From contig KB722754.1 of assembly GCA_000349905.1 (NCBI GenBank), positions 353,883 to 417,882 on the forward strand: 64,000 nt of DNA, in the 5' to 3' direction. Positions within the stretch are counted from its first letter, which is position 1; every line of letters starts with the position of its first letter. The notes under the pieces are model-generated. The model was not told where the DNA came from and did not search any database. It worked only from the letters and a program-made list of their open reading frames with translations. Both the position numbers and the translations under genes were made by a program. Source of the DNA: Volvariella volvacea V23. Lineage: Eukaryota; Basidiomycota; Agaricomycetes; Agaricales; Pluteaceae. Below, piece by piece: positions 49,128 to 61,800 of the stretch.

Positions 49128-52100
49128 ATGAGCACCCCCAGAGCTGATAACATGTCAGTGCCACGCAGGACGTTTGGCGTCGACGAATCTGCCCTTGACG
49201 ACACGGAGGGTCCATCTGACTCAAACGTGGTGCGGAGGGTCCTATCGCGCCTTTCATTTGGGACCAGTCAACACCGACCCAGCTTCGTTTCGAGGTGGAG
49301 GAACGCGACAAGTGAGGCACAGGAAGAAATAGCTGAGCCCTCTGAGCGCCCGCCCATCCCAACGATGATGCAGCCGTCTGGGGAGGTGTACTCCACCCCA
49401 CTACCTGTCCTCTCAATGATCGTCCTCTCAATCGTAAGCCACCGTTCCAGGTTTGACACTGCATAAACGGATATCAAGAAGCTCAATCGCTAATTACCCA
49501 GACTATGCTTGGCGAATTCTTAACTGCAAACGTATCAACACCTTTTCTCTTGTTCATGGTGAAAGGTGCGTAGGCGAACTGATGAAAAAGGAGCACGCAA
49601 TTGAATATTGGAAAGGCTTTGGAGGATTTTCGGATGAGGCAGAGATAGCTTTCTGGACTGGAATACTAGGTATGGTTATCCTTATATACGCCAATTTTGA
49701 TTCACTTTTCCCTAGTGTCAACTTTCTTCCTAACGCAGTTCGTCACCTCATTGCTATGGGTAATGCCGTTCTTTGATCTCAGTGCGAGCTATCTGCCTCA
49801 TTATCGTTACCAAGGCTACGGTCGCTGAGAAACATGGTCGGCGTGCGGTCCTTACAATTTCACTCTTGGGAAGTGCTGTGACCTGCCTCATGTTCGGGAC
49901 TTGCACATCCCTGGGACAAGCCCTTTCTGTAAGATTGCTCCAAGGTTTATTTGCCGGCGCTGTTGGTGTTGCCCGTGGCTCGGTCGCGTTCGTTACAGAC
50001 CCAAGCAACGAAGGAAGAGCTTACGCTATCCTCGGGTGCGTCCCTGCCCAGTTAATAACCCCTATTCGATTTCCTCATTTCGGCTCAGATTTTGCTGGGG
50101 ATTGGGAGGTGTTGCGGGAGCTATCATAGGAGGGTCATGTAAGTGTGCGTGTATCCATGTAAATTGGTATTGACAGCACCACAGTTGAAAGGCCGGCGGA
50201 GAAATGGCCGGATGTTTTTGGCCACTACCAACTTTTCATTACCTATCCTTACCTCCTCCCGTGTGCAATTGCGGCATCAATTACTTTCATAGGTGGATTC
50301 GAAATTAAATGCACGATCAAATAGTCTAATATCCCGTTAGGATCTTTTCTATCACTATTCCTCGGTCGTGATGGTGGTCCTCGCGAGGGCGCTATTCGAT
50401 TACCTCCGGAGAAGCCCACAGATAACCATCCCCCTATTCCCGAGGAGGAGTCTGTGCCCTCAAGCCCGCTTGTCGAGAGCCATGAGCCCACAGGCTTCGT
50501 TAAATCTGTGCAGAGGCGACTTTCACATAAGCTCTCCGGCATCTTCGCGTCACGAGTTCCAGACCCACCATCATCCTCTGCGCCACCTGTACCGCAACCG
50601 CCTGTACCACTATCCAGCTCAGCTACCCGGCCAGAAGGAGCACGGACATTTTCCAGGACCAGTCGTACAAATGGGTCTGCATATGGATATGGTGCTGCTT
50701 ACCGCAACCGTTTGGCCAGTAATGCTACGACTAGCGCACTTCGCCGAGGAAGTATGGCTAGCTATCTGCGGAGAAGACGGGGTAGTGCTTTGGATGGTAC
50801 GAGGGATGGAGGAAGCGAAGCGGGCGATTTGAATTTCGCGCAGCGGTTATTAATGGCCAATGAGAATGCAGTTACCAACATTGCAGATCTCTGGGTCGCC
50901 GCCGCCATGAACGTTGATAATGAGGATCCCTTCGAAAGTGACACTGAAATGGAATCGGAGTATGATGGGGCGATACGTGAAGAAGAGGAAGTCGAGGATG
51001 ACGGTTCCATCAGGGGTCGACAAACATCAAGAACACGTCCTACTTCGACTACGGATTCTTCTCCTATCCCTCAAGCCGCCTTGTCGCAGCATCGAACTTC
51101 CAAGACACCTTCGCGTCGCGGCTATCCATCGCGTCGACCTTCATATGGCCTGCCTATACCCCAGCGTCATGCATCGTTCTCTCAACCAATGGATGGGACA
51201 CCAGGGTCACGTCGATACTCAGTACCTAGTATATTTGCTCATTCAGGCGTCAAGGTACCTTCAGCTGTACTAGACGCGCAGCAATTATTGGCGCATGCTG
51301 AAGCGGAACAATCTGGAGGCGATGCATTGGCACCAATCCTGGAATCGCAACGTGCTTCAAGAATCGAACCCGACGCTGATGTAGAAGCAGGAGTAGGAGG
51401 CGAAGCGGAGAAGCAACCGTCATTGGCGTCTCAATTGCCATTAGTGATCATTGTCCAATATGGCATGATGGCGCTTCATACCACTACTCATGATCAGATC
51501 TTCATGTCATACCTCGTTTCGTAAGTGATTACTTGGACTTTGGTATTTTGTGTTTAGGAAAAGGCTAACCACAATGCATTGCCACTTGGTTACAGAGATT
51601 ATGAAGCGGGTGGACTGAACCTTAATGCTGGTCATTTCGCTCAACTTAGTAGGCTGTTCATTATTTGCCTGCTAGATCGCGTGTTACTTATCACTGGGCT
51701 TCAGTTGCTTTGATGTGCCTTGCACAAATTGCATATCAATTCTATCTCTATCCGTGAGTAACAGTGTATCTCTGTGTAACTGCCCTACTTACCTTTCACT
51801 ATTAGGAATATGGGGTACGCATCATACGGGTATGCCTTAGAGTAAACTGACCATGATACTTCTAGCCCCCCAAGAGGTCGTTTCTCTCATTTAATGATGT
51901 TTAGAATCGGCACTGTTATGTTCATCCCTGCATATCTAAGTGTCATATTGTATCGCCCGCTCGCAAGTGCACACGATGAAGGAAATCTTCTTGTCATGGC
52001 TGGTGAGTGTATATCCTATACAGATATGGACAGCACTGATGAGTCTGTGGATAGGACTTGTGGTTAGCACGTAAGTGTAGCCCGCAGCCTCGCTTATGAC

Positions 52101-52498
52101 TTCCTAACGTTATGTTCACCCATAGTGCCATTCGTTACTGCGGAATCACATTTGGTTACACTGCCATGTCTATCTTGTTGAATTACAGTACGAGCCTCCG
52201 CTTTTCTCTACGTGTTCTGCCTAATCATTTTTGGTTCACTAGTGACACCTCCCGCAGCTGTTGGCTACGCCAATGGTATCGCGCAAAGTATCGTCAGCCT
52301 GGCCCGGTGCGTCGGCCCTGTGATTGGTGGATACGTAAGTGTCACGTTGCTCTGCTGCGAATTCCCTGGATGATTTACTTCGTTATATAGTTGTGGTCCA
52401 TCAGCGTACAGGACCACCCATCAGGTTATCCATTAGGTTTCATTGCTTGCGCTGCCGTCTGCGCCATCACTGTCATACAAAGCTTAGCAATCCGATGA
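49128..52498 (+). CDS. MFS transporter with long cytoplasmic loop
   Basis: A 12-helix major facilitator protein, close to the fungal YCR023C/zinc-induced-facilitator-like group; the substrate is unknown. ATG at 49128, stop at 52498 after IQSLAIR; about nine introns. The N terminus has ~95 hydrophilic residues. The first helices show MIVLSI-TMLGEFLTANVSTPFLLFMV, GFGGFSDEAEIAFWTGIL, and after that the signature AEKHGRRAVLTISLLGSAVTCLMFG, LSVRLLQGLFAGAVGVARGSVAFV and FCWGLGGVAGAIIGG. Between helices six and seven a loop of ~360 residues (50,350-51,430) is rich in Ser, Arg and acidic residues and probably regulatory. The second half has LPLVIIVQYGMMALHTTTHDQIFMSYL, RFSHLMMFRIGTVMFIPAYL, YCGITFGYTAMSILLNY and GYANGIAQSIVSLARCVGPVIGGYL. 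It is divergent from the terpene synthase, 1.3 kb away. Confidence 0.85.
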
Positions 52499-53733
52499 AA
52501 GCTTCAATGTACGCGATAGATCTGTGCTGAGGATGCTGCTTGGATAAATTTCTTGGTTTAAAAACGTTGGAATGCACTTCAAATGTTGGTATTGTCATTG
52601 TACTATTATGCTTTTTTGCTTAGTCGTGCAAGGACTAATTAGTATCTTGGAGTCGTTGCGCAGTCATCTCTCGTATCGCCTGTGCCATCAGTAGTTGCTT
52701 CATATGTACTGTATATCTTTGTCATCTTAGAATTGTACATATTATCCTGGACCGACATAGGGATCACAATCCTGTATGATTAGATACTGTATCTTTGGAT
52801 CAGCGTGAGTGTCTTATGAATAGAACTTTCATGATGCATCCACCTGTCGAAATGATGATCAACTCACGAAAAACGAGTGAAAACGAAGGAGACGGTGATC
52901 AGTATGACTAAGATTATGATTGACAAAAACGCACTGTACGGCCATGCCGTACTCGTCATTTTCGGTACGTTTTCTCATCCCAACAGTATTAACGGATGAA
53001 TACATGAGCACTTACAGCTGCCTGGAAGCAATTTTATCCGTCTTCATCAGCAAGAGGAGGTACGCCTGGCGAGGAAACGCAATCGGTGAGATTCGTATTT
53101 TGGCAGTTATCCCACGATAAACGCCACCTGGTGCCTAGTTCCCACCACCGCATGGCCCACAGATGAAGTCGTTGACCAATATCGACAGTTTGTTTAATGA
53201 CAAACTTCAACTTGAACACCAATAGTACGTAACTCGACATCGGACGACGCATTCAGTAAAACTCTCATCTTCATGATGGTCATATGAAATTAATGGCCAT
53301 GGGTGGTTTTTCCTCGGTCCAACGTTTCAATATACATGACGACCATCCCCGATTATTAACAATACCTTCAAATGTGACGTGCATTCAAGTTATACCCCGG
53401 TAAGCGTGATCGACCAGCTGCTTGGGAGATACGAATGGCTTTCGATAGGCCTGTCCAGGGCGACATGGATTCGCACAGTTTTAAAAATCAACCGCGAGGC
53501 TCGCGAGATGTACGGCATGGATTCCAGATTCCCATGATGTCCCTCCCACATTATCCAGGGCCAAGCGAACAGTAACCACTCTCGAGGCACCGATACCAAG
53601 CGTCTTCGGGTTTGGTACATTGCGGCCACTCGCAAGACAACCAAAATTGACTCCGACACACCCATAAAAGCTAGGTCGACAACAAATTACTACTTACCCT
53701 CGTTCCTTCCTCTTCGCCCTCCCCACAACACCA
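52499..53733. other. Intergenic, about 1.2 kb
   Basis: 3' flank of the transporter and promoter of the small secreted protein. Short frames on both strands (e.g. 53390-53665 minus) carry no recognisable sequence. Confidence 0.45.
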
Positions 53734-54415
53734 ATGCCTGGATACCATACACTTCTAGGAATTTCTCTCCTCCTTGTGCGTTCAGGTATGTATTTTGCCT
53801 TGTAAATATGTCCAATTTTCGAAATGGTAGTTGCTTATGGAGATGAATGTAGTAGCACTTGCAGAAGCGCATGAGGGATTGTCTCTTCTTGCTCGCCAGT
53901 CAGGCACCAGTATCGATCCTTCCCTTTTCCCCACCGCCTGTCAGGCGACTTGCACTTCAGCTTTAAGCACTGTCACGGTAAGTTGTATTATTTATTATAT
54001 ATTGATCTGAATCCTTATCGCATACAGTCGGGTTGTACCTCAGCATCATGTGTCTGTACGGATGAGGTGAGCCGGGCACTTGCAGAGTGCCTTGACTGTG
54101 CTGTTGCTTCGAATGGTCTTACCATAGAAGAGGCGGAGGCTACGCTTGAGGGTAAGTTCTTCGTCACCAAATTTGACTATGGGCTGTACACATAATCCAG
54201 GATTTGACGATGCGTGTGACGGAGGAATTGAGGCTCCTGAGCCAAACGACGACAGCGACAATCCGAACAATAATGATGGGAGCTCTAGTGGTAATGACGA
54301 CTCTCAAGGGCCCTCTGAGGAAAGCTCATCAGCCTCGTCAGAGAGGTCGTGTGTGCTGACTATTGCAATGACGACGATATTGGCTATTACTTTGGCAGTT
54401 GCTAATTTATCCTGA
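53734..54415 (+). CDS. Small cysteine-rich, probably GPI-anchored secreted protein
   Basis: Likely cell-surface protein of 171 residues; function unknown. Four exons: 53734-53785, 53853-53977, 54028-54151 and 54201-54415. The N-terminal signal peptide (HTLLGISLLLVRSVVALAEA) spans the first junction. Eight cysteines follow in the pattern C-x3-C ... C-x4-C-x-C ... C-x2-C ... C (ACQATC, SGCTSASCVC, ECLDC, DDAC). This recalls CFEM-like and other fungal 8-Cys surface domains, but the spacing differs from classic CFEM. After the Cys domain come an Asp/Asn/Ser-rich spacer and a C-terminal hydrophobic tail (CVLTIAMTTILAITLAVANLS), as in GPI-anchor signals. All junctions keep the frame. Confidence 0.75.
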
Positions 54416-54606
54416 AATGGACGAAACTATGTATCCATACTATATACCCACCATGTATCAACCCTTTTCGAAATACTCCCCGTTGTATCAATAGATCGAT
54501 AGATATAGATACCCAACAGTAGTGGCGAGATGAGAGAACATGAGATCGAGATGTGCTCGCTCAGGCTCCTTGGTGGAGTACACATAGATAGTAAGATCTA
54601 GCAATA

Positions 54607-57600
54607 TTATGACCTACCACGCCGGGATGGACAACATGGGACGAGGTGCTCCTCGAGATTTTTAGGCAGGGCAATTGGGGTAATAAGCATTGCGGATTGA
54701 TGAGAACCCTTCCTGGCGATATCTAATGCCTTGCGATCTGTGTCCCATACAAGGTTGAATGAGATATTATTATCTTCAAGTTTTGTGCACGCTTCTCGTA
54801 TGGTAAGGTTGATATTAGGGTCTCTGTGGCGTCCTTTCTTGAAAGCTTCGATGAAGGACTTGTTATCACACTGAACAGTTATAGTGCAGTTGTGGTACTT
54901 CGTTGGTCTACGAGCTACTAGCACTGCAGCAAGTTGAATCGCAGCACCTGCTAACCATACTCGATCCTTCGCGAATGCCGATCCTGGTGTCACTTTCCAA
55001 GCAATGCACCAGTCATTCGATACGATGCCGATCCCATCCTTGCAGTTTGCCACACTAAGTCCAATGGGTTCTTTGGGCTCTGGTAGTGGTTTCAAGCTCT
55101 TAGATGTGCTTTTCTTTTCCAATGTATTTCTCCACCATATCATATCAGATATAACCTCGGGAGGGACTGCCATATTTTTGGCGTGCGTACGATCAAATTC
55201 CGCCACAAGTGTGTTGAGTGCTGACAGATAGGACCTCCCCACAGGATAGATATATGTAACATAGGAAAGGACTCCGTGAACTTTTGCAGCAGCATCGCAA
55301 TCGCATTCTGCATCTTGGAGAAAGGATTCGATTTGCTTCAAGTACAGAGCCTTCTTTTCTTCCTTGAGTCTCACGGACTTTTCTGGGATGTTCCAAAGCA
55401 GGCCGAGGTAAGGAAATTCATCGCTAAAGTCTACACCCTTGTCTGGATGCCAGGGTACCTTCAGGTCGGAGACGAGGTTGAAAGCATATTTTCTGTCGTA
55501 AGAACGATCGGATCCGGGGGGCCTCATGATGACAAAATCGTCGCACCACTTGATCACGCGACCCACTTTCCGTCGTTCCCAAACGTCCACGACAAAGGCC
55601 GCAATCTCTCCGGAATTTCCTTCAGAGGGGCGCGCACCAAAAGGGCAACAATGCTGGATGTAAAATTCGTCTGCCTGGCCTTGTACGACAAACCAGGCTT
55701 TGTGCGCCGGTGCTATTGGCGTTTGACGGTGAAATTTTGTTATGTCTGCCGTCATTGCCTGTGTCCCCGGGACGGCATCAACAATCTGCCAAACCCCTGT
55801 CTTCAGAACTGTCTATATTGGTGCAGCAATGCGACAACTTACCATCTCTGCAACAACCTGGGCACCGTCATAGGTAGTTGGAAAGTCCTCCGGATCCGAG
55901 TGGTTATTGACAGAACGAATCTGGCCAATAGGACGGGAATAATCAATGCACATTCTGAACTTGGTCGTCCTATCATCTTGCAATTGCTCATCAACTGTCA
56001 ACGGAGCACAATAGAATTCGGTGCCCAAGATTTGTTTCACCTGTCGCCTGCTGAAAGGGCCATCCATTCTCCCAGCAGCGACCTCCTTCTCCAGCTCATC
56101 TTTAATAAACTTCATATTTTTTTCAGCTGAGCGGCCATTCGGAACAATCCTAGTTCTATGTGGTCCAGATTCGGGAAACTCGCGTGCCATCGGAAACCCA
56201 AACTGTAATTTAGAGATGAGGTACGGGTACTTGTCTTTCAAGTCAGGAAATTCTTGCTCCAGGCATCTTTGAAAACTGTCAACATTATAAGGGGTCGAGA
56301 TCTTATATAGGATATCTGGTCGTTTCGTGGAATAAAGTCGAGGAAGGGGAGGGGATGGAATTTTACAAAAGACAGCATTCTGTTCATCAATCGGAGACTC
56401 GGATATCTGCTTTTGTGCTTTTATGAGCTTGAAGTAGTGCTGCAAAGCAGAATTGGTACGGGGTTGATTTTTCATAATTACTGGCCCGGGAATGTGCGCT
56501 CGTGCCCTTCGTTCTAGAGAAGAATGGGAAGCTATTAATGAGGATTCTGAGATAATGGAAAACTGCATTCTGTTCCGCAACTCGTGGGAGATCTCCTTAT
56601 TCTGTGATTTTAGGAAGTCGATGAATTGCTTGCGGTATTGATCACGACAAAATGAGGGCAATTTCCGGGCTTTGTGCAACCCTTGACGGATTTGAATATC
56701 AAAATCACGTATCGTCTCAAAATCCAATTGAAGTTGAGAAAGACTGGTTTTCAACCATTCAAAATGCTGTGTCAAGTAAATAACCAGATTGTCGTCCTTG
56801 GTCCGCGTTCTTGCCCATCGAATCATACATGTCGCTGCACCCCTCCATTCCTCCATGCGAGTTGACTCCTCTCTTGGAAAGAGGTCATGTTGAGTATTAA
56901 CGTACTTTCCGAACCACGAAGGCAATGACCAGAGGCTAATTTTCCGGATACTTCTGACCTCCCTCATCTGGTTGACGAGGATGTTCAGACCGTGGTTAGT
57001 AAATAGGGTGATCGGTACATATAGCCCCACTGCCTCGAGCTCACAAACTTCCTGGCAGACTGCTAACCATAGGGCTTCATTTCCTTTAATTGGGTTTTCT
57101 GTGCATAAGATAGTAGAACTCGTTTTTCCATGGATAGAGGACGGCTTTGCAAGGAGTAGCCTAAATGTACCGAAGCTCAATTCGATGAGCCCGCGAAGGG
57201 TGATTTGAAGGAGACTGGGTTTCCGGGGATCCCTGGTCGATGAGTTGACTTCGGTATCTTCACTTTCGCTGGACGAGGTAACCTTCCCCTGGTCGGCATG
57301 CCTTCGAGATTTATTTCCTCTGTGTGTCCTCAGACCGTGTCTACTCTGATTTTGGGGAGACAGGGAGGATCCAGAAGGATTTGGTCGAATTTCGGATATT
57401 GTGTTCGACTGCTGCTGAGTTACATGCCTGAGCGTCTTATACCTCAGCTGGGAAAGGGTTTTTGTCGGCGGTATATGTCGGGGAGTAGACGGGACAGAGG
57501 ATGGTGATAGAGTATCCTCAGACTCTGTCCAGTGGTTCTTATCAAATTTCGTGGCAGGGCTAGAGCAAAGGGGAGGTTGGTTTGGGGATTGCGGTGAGAA

Positions 57601-57989
57601 TAGCGGGGTGGTGTCAGCTACTGATGCAGATTCTGGGGTGGGTTCCTCCTTTTTCCTCAGCATGCTAGGCGATGCACCTCGGAATGCACCGTGACCCCTC
57701 CGTCTCGGGATTGAAGGTTGGGTAGAGTTATTATGCGTAAGTGTGACTAAGCTGGATGAAGAAGGTATGAATGCACTAGGACTGTTCGGACCCATGCCTT
57801 CGGGATTTCGACGTGATGAGCGAGTGGGTAAGAGCCCCCTCCAGAGCTGTCCTACGCTAAGGTTTTGTCCTTCCTTCGGTGGCTCCCTGATGGGGGTAAT
57901 GCACGATCAAATTACCAACAAGTATAGGCAAAAATAAGTCGCACCAACCGCTCAGAATCAACTGATGATGTTTGCCGAATAGCTACCAT
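54607..57989 (-). CDS. Reverse transcriptase/RNase H-like protein, copy A
   Basis: Retroelement-type protein of 1,087 residues. Three exons: 57989-57949, 57886-55843 and 55785-54607. The first exon starts MVAIRQTSSVDSER and joins EPPKEG in frame. Residues ~1-230 are Ser/Pro/Arg-rich with SSSESEDTE. Residues ~230-560 form a gag-like helical region (NPIKGNEALWLAVCQEVCELEAVG, WFGKYVNTQHDLF, EEW). The RT follows: KFRMCIDYSRP, motif A MTADITKFHRQTP at ~706, CPFGARPSEGNSGEIAAFV (motif B) and motif C KWCDDFVI at ~773. The connection region has LGLLWNIPEKSVRLKEEKK. An RNase H-like domain spans ~935-1045 (CKDGIGIV, VQCDNKSFIEAFKKGRHRD). RT aspartates are intact, but two RNase H acids appear replaced (Val, Gln). 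No integrase, tyrosine recombinase, protease or LTR is visible. A paralogue lies directly upstream at 58899-62319. The C terminus is shorter than in copy B. Confidence 0.85.
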
Positions 57990-58070
57990 TTTGGGGCGAA
58001 CTGAAAGAGGTGTGCTGAATTGTTGTGTGAGAAGTATACCAGAAGGGACGAATCGTACGAGTTCCTTCAT

Positions 58071-58076
58071 TTATAA
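58071..58076 (-). promoter_or_regulatory. TATA box, RT copy A
   Basis: TATAAA on the minus strand, 82-87 bp before the ATG at 57989. The surrounding sequence resembles the region around the copy B TATA box at 62413-62418. Confidence 0.55.
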
Positions 58077-58898
58077 TGCAATTCCCATCGCTGGGCACTG
58101 CGACGAAGACGGCTGAACGCGGAGTTCACTGACTGCTCTGGCTGCGGAGAAGTCCTCGTACTATGTGCACAGACAGCATCAAGAGTTCATACGTAGGCAA
58201 CATATAGAGCTGTAGGTATGGTGAAGAACTTGCGAATTCGGTCACGGTTAATGACGTGCCTGAATGTACTTGGCCAAATCCACATAGGGTGATGCCACAT
58301 CGTGATGTACCCGGTATATCCTGTGTGTCTTCCTTGTCCCATGCCATGGGTGTATCGACCAATATAAGTAAAGAGCAAGCGTGGACGACAGTCATACCGC
58401 CAGTCCAAGGAGCATGAGGTTTGTCATAAAATGCGACAAATACCCATGTCCAGTACTCGGAGGTCGATTAAAGTCGTCTACAGTTCCTACTACGTAGTGT
58501 GTCCTGCCGCTTTCATACACCGCTTATTTTTAGTCTGTTCCATATTCCCGGATTTGTGCGGGGGCCGAGAATTTATTTCAACAAACGAGTAGAAGTACCA
58601 GAACAATCAAGTAAAACCACAGATATGAAGTTATTGGATGTCAAAACTACTATCTCCATGCATTAAGCATAAAAGTCCTCGAGGGTCACGATCCTATCTT
58701 GCTCAAAAAACATTTTAGCGAATATATGTCTGGATTCTTCGTGATTTCCGAGTTAGCTATCAGGTGGTTGTTATGATAGTGAGATGAAGTCCTCACCTGG
58801 TCTGGTTCGACGAGAGTTATCGATTCGGCTTCATCAAAATGGTCCTGAAAATCTTATCAGCAACTCAAATAGTAATGAGATAAATAGAGATTTACCGC
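58077..58898. other. Spacer between the two RT genes
   Basis: About 0.8 kb without a supported gene, integrase fragment or obvious terminal repeat. The left part resembles copy B upstream sequence (shared ACTGACTGC and nearby bases). Near 58,760-58,850 on the minus strand a short open stretch between splice-like sites reads HFDEAESITLVEPDQ. It could be a further 3' exon of copy B, but a TGA stands before it in the current frame. Confidence 0.4.
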
Positions 58899-61800
58899 TC
58901 AAGACATGCTCTGAGCTGCTCCTCCAGGCAGTGATGCCCGGCTGACACTCTTTGACCTACCACGCGCGCATGCACGTCTTGGTGGACTCTCGTCCCGCGG
59001 GACGAGATATTCTTTAAGATTCTTCGGCATGGCCCTTGGCGTAATAGATCTTCCAGCCTGCCAGTTGCCCTTCCTGGCGATAGCCAGTGCATCACGATCC
59101 TCCTTGTAGACCAGGCTAAAAGAAACATTATTTAAGTCGAGATTCGTATATGCCTCTCGAATGGTGAGGTTGATCTCAGGATCTCTGTGACGCCCTTTCT
59201 CGAAAGCCTCAATGAAAGCTTGATTATCGCACTGGACTGTCATGCTGCAGTTGCGAGACTTGGTTGGTCCACGAGTCACCAACACTACAGCGAGTTGAAC
59301 TGCAGCACCCGCCAACCATAACCTATTCTTCACAAATGCTGGTGGTCCTGGTGCCACTTTCCAAGCGGCGCATTGGTCATTTAATATAATACCGATCCCG
59401 TCCTTGCAACTTGCTATATTGAGCCTGATGGTTTGACGGGGTGGTGGCACCAAATTTCGTGCAGCCGACTCTTTTCCCAATTCCATTTTCCACCACTCCA
59501 TGTCTTTCATAACTTCGGGCGGTATTGGAATATTTTTGGCGCGTTTTCCATTGAATTCCGCTATGAATGAGTTAAGTGCTGATAGATAGGTTCTTCCCAG
59601 AGGATAAATGAATGTCGTGTACGAAAGAAACCCATTGACTTTTGCAGCAGTTTCGTAGTCGCACTCGGTTCTTTGGAGGAAAGCGTCAACTTGCTCCAAA
59701 TATGCTTGCCTTTTTTCTTCCTTGAGACGTACAGTCTTCTCTTTGATATTCCATAGGAGACCAACGTAGGGAAACTCGTTGCAGAAAGGAACACCTTTTT
59801 CGGCATGCCAGGGGACTCCCAAGTCGGAAATGAGGTTCTTCACATCTTCTGTGTCGTAAGAATATTCAGAAGCCCCAGGTTTGAAAGGAGATCGGAAAAT
59901 GACAAAATCGTCACACCACTTCAAGACTGGGCCCACTCGCCGTGCATGCCAAACATCCACCACAAATGCTGCAATCTCCCCTGAATTCCCTTCAGATGGT
60001 CGTGCACCGAAAGGGCAGCAGTGTTGAATATAAAAATGGTCCTTTCGGCCTTGTACGACAAACCAAGCTTTGTGCCCAGGTGCGATGGGTGTTCGACGGT
60101 GAAATTTTGCGATGTCCAATGTCATTGCTTGGGTTCCTGGTACAGCGTTGATAATCTATAATCCATATTAGAACTATATTCACCGATATGCCAGTTTGAG
60201 CTTACTACTTCTGCAACAATCCGTGCATCATCATAGTTGGTCGGAAAGTCCTCCCGCTCTGAGTGGTCATTGACAGAAGGGAAGGGCCCATCTGGCCGAG
60301 AATAGTCGATGCACATTCTCTGCTTGATAGTGCCGTCATCTTGCAGATGCTCGTCAACCGTTAGAGGTGCACAATAAAAATGTGATCCTAGGATGTCTCT
60401 TAATGCTCGACTGGTAAATGGCCCACTCATTCTTCCGGCCTCAACCTCTTTCTTCAGTTCTTCCTCAATGAATGGCATATTTCTCTCCGCCGAGCGTCCA
60501 TTTGGGACAACTGTTGTTCGACGTGGCCCTGATATGGGGAAATTGCGAGCCATCGGAAACCCAAGTTGTAACTTTGAGACGAGGTATGGATACTTCTCTT
60601 TTAAGTGGGTAAACTCTTCGTCCATGCATTTTCGAAAGTTTTCAACTTCGTAAGGAGTCGAGATCCTGAAGAGTATATCAGGACGCTTAGTGCGGTATAT
60701 TCGAGGAAGACGTGGAGGGGGGATTTTACAAAAGGCTGCATTCCGTTGATCGATGGAGGATACTTGATCTTGGATTTTCATGAGTGCGATGTAATGTTGA
60801 TTAGCCCTCTGTTTCTTAATCTTCATTAATGTCTGGGCTTGAGGTGAGGCCTCTGTTCGCGAGGGATGGACGGCTATTGCTGAAGGATATGAAGTAGTGG
60901 AGATTGACCTCGGGCTTCCTTCCTGTAATTCACAGGGAATCTGTTCATTTCGTGTTTGTAAAAAATCGATTAACTGCTTGCGATACCAGTCGCGACAAAA
61001 ACTGGGCAGTTTCCGTTTTTGGTGCAACCCTTTTCGAATTTCGATATCAAAATCGCGCACTGTGTCGAAATGTAGTTGGCGATAATGAGATAGGGCGTTT
61101 TTGAGCCATTCGAAGTGCTTTGTCAAGTAAAGTTCTAGGGAATTATCCCTCCGTGTTCTTGCCCATCGGATCATATGCGTCGCCGCCTCCTTCCATTCCT
61201 CCATCTGAGTTAGCTCTTCCGTTTGAAAGAGGTCATGTTGTGTGTTAATATACTTCCCAAACCATGACGCCAAAGACCAGAAGCTGATTTTTCGAATACT
61301 CCTGATGTCCCTCATCTGGGTTACGAGGATATTTAAGCCATGGTTAGTGAACAGTGTAATGGGAATGTATAACCCCACTGCCTCTAGCTCACAGATTTCC
61401 TTACAGATTGCCAACCAAATCGCTTCATTGCCCTTGATCGGGTTGCTTAAGTGCAGATCAACCATTGCACTCTTCCTGGTGTCCACAGGAAGGGGCCTTG
61501 CAAGGAGGAGTCGGAACGTGCCGAAGCTGAACTCGTGGAGCCCCCGAAGGATGATCTGAGTAAAAGTGGGCTTTGGGGCTCGAAGATCCTGGACCGCTGT
61601 GTTGGTTTCAGTGTCTTCGCTTTCGCTGGATGTAGCAGCACTTCTTGGTTGCTTTTGGGGTTTCCGACTTCTCATACCTGCCTTGTGTCGTCTTACGCCG
61701 TGATCTCGGCTAGACAGGGAGGAGCCAGTCAGTCTTGTTTGAGACCCGGAGGTTGTACCAAGCTGCTGGCTTGATGGCGCAGGCGGATCGTCTTGCTGCA

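Noticed and set aside
50368..50832. Second open frame inside the long-loop transporter
   Set aside because: It overlaps the supported frame encoding the Ser/Arg-rich loop and has no motif of its own.
55276..56130. 284-codon plus-strand frame antisense to RT copy A
   Set aside because: It mirrors the RT coding sequence and breaks at the intron; no homologous frame of that length is open in copy B.
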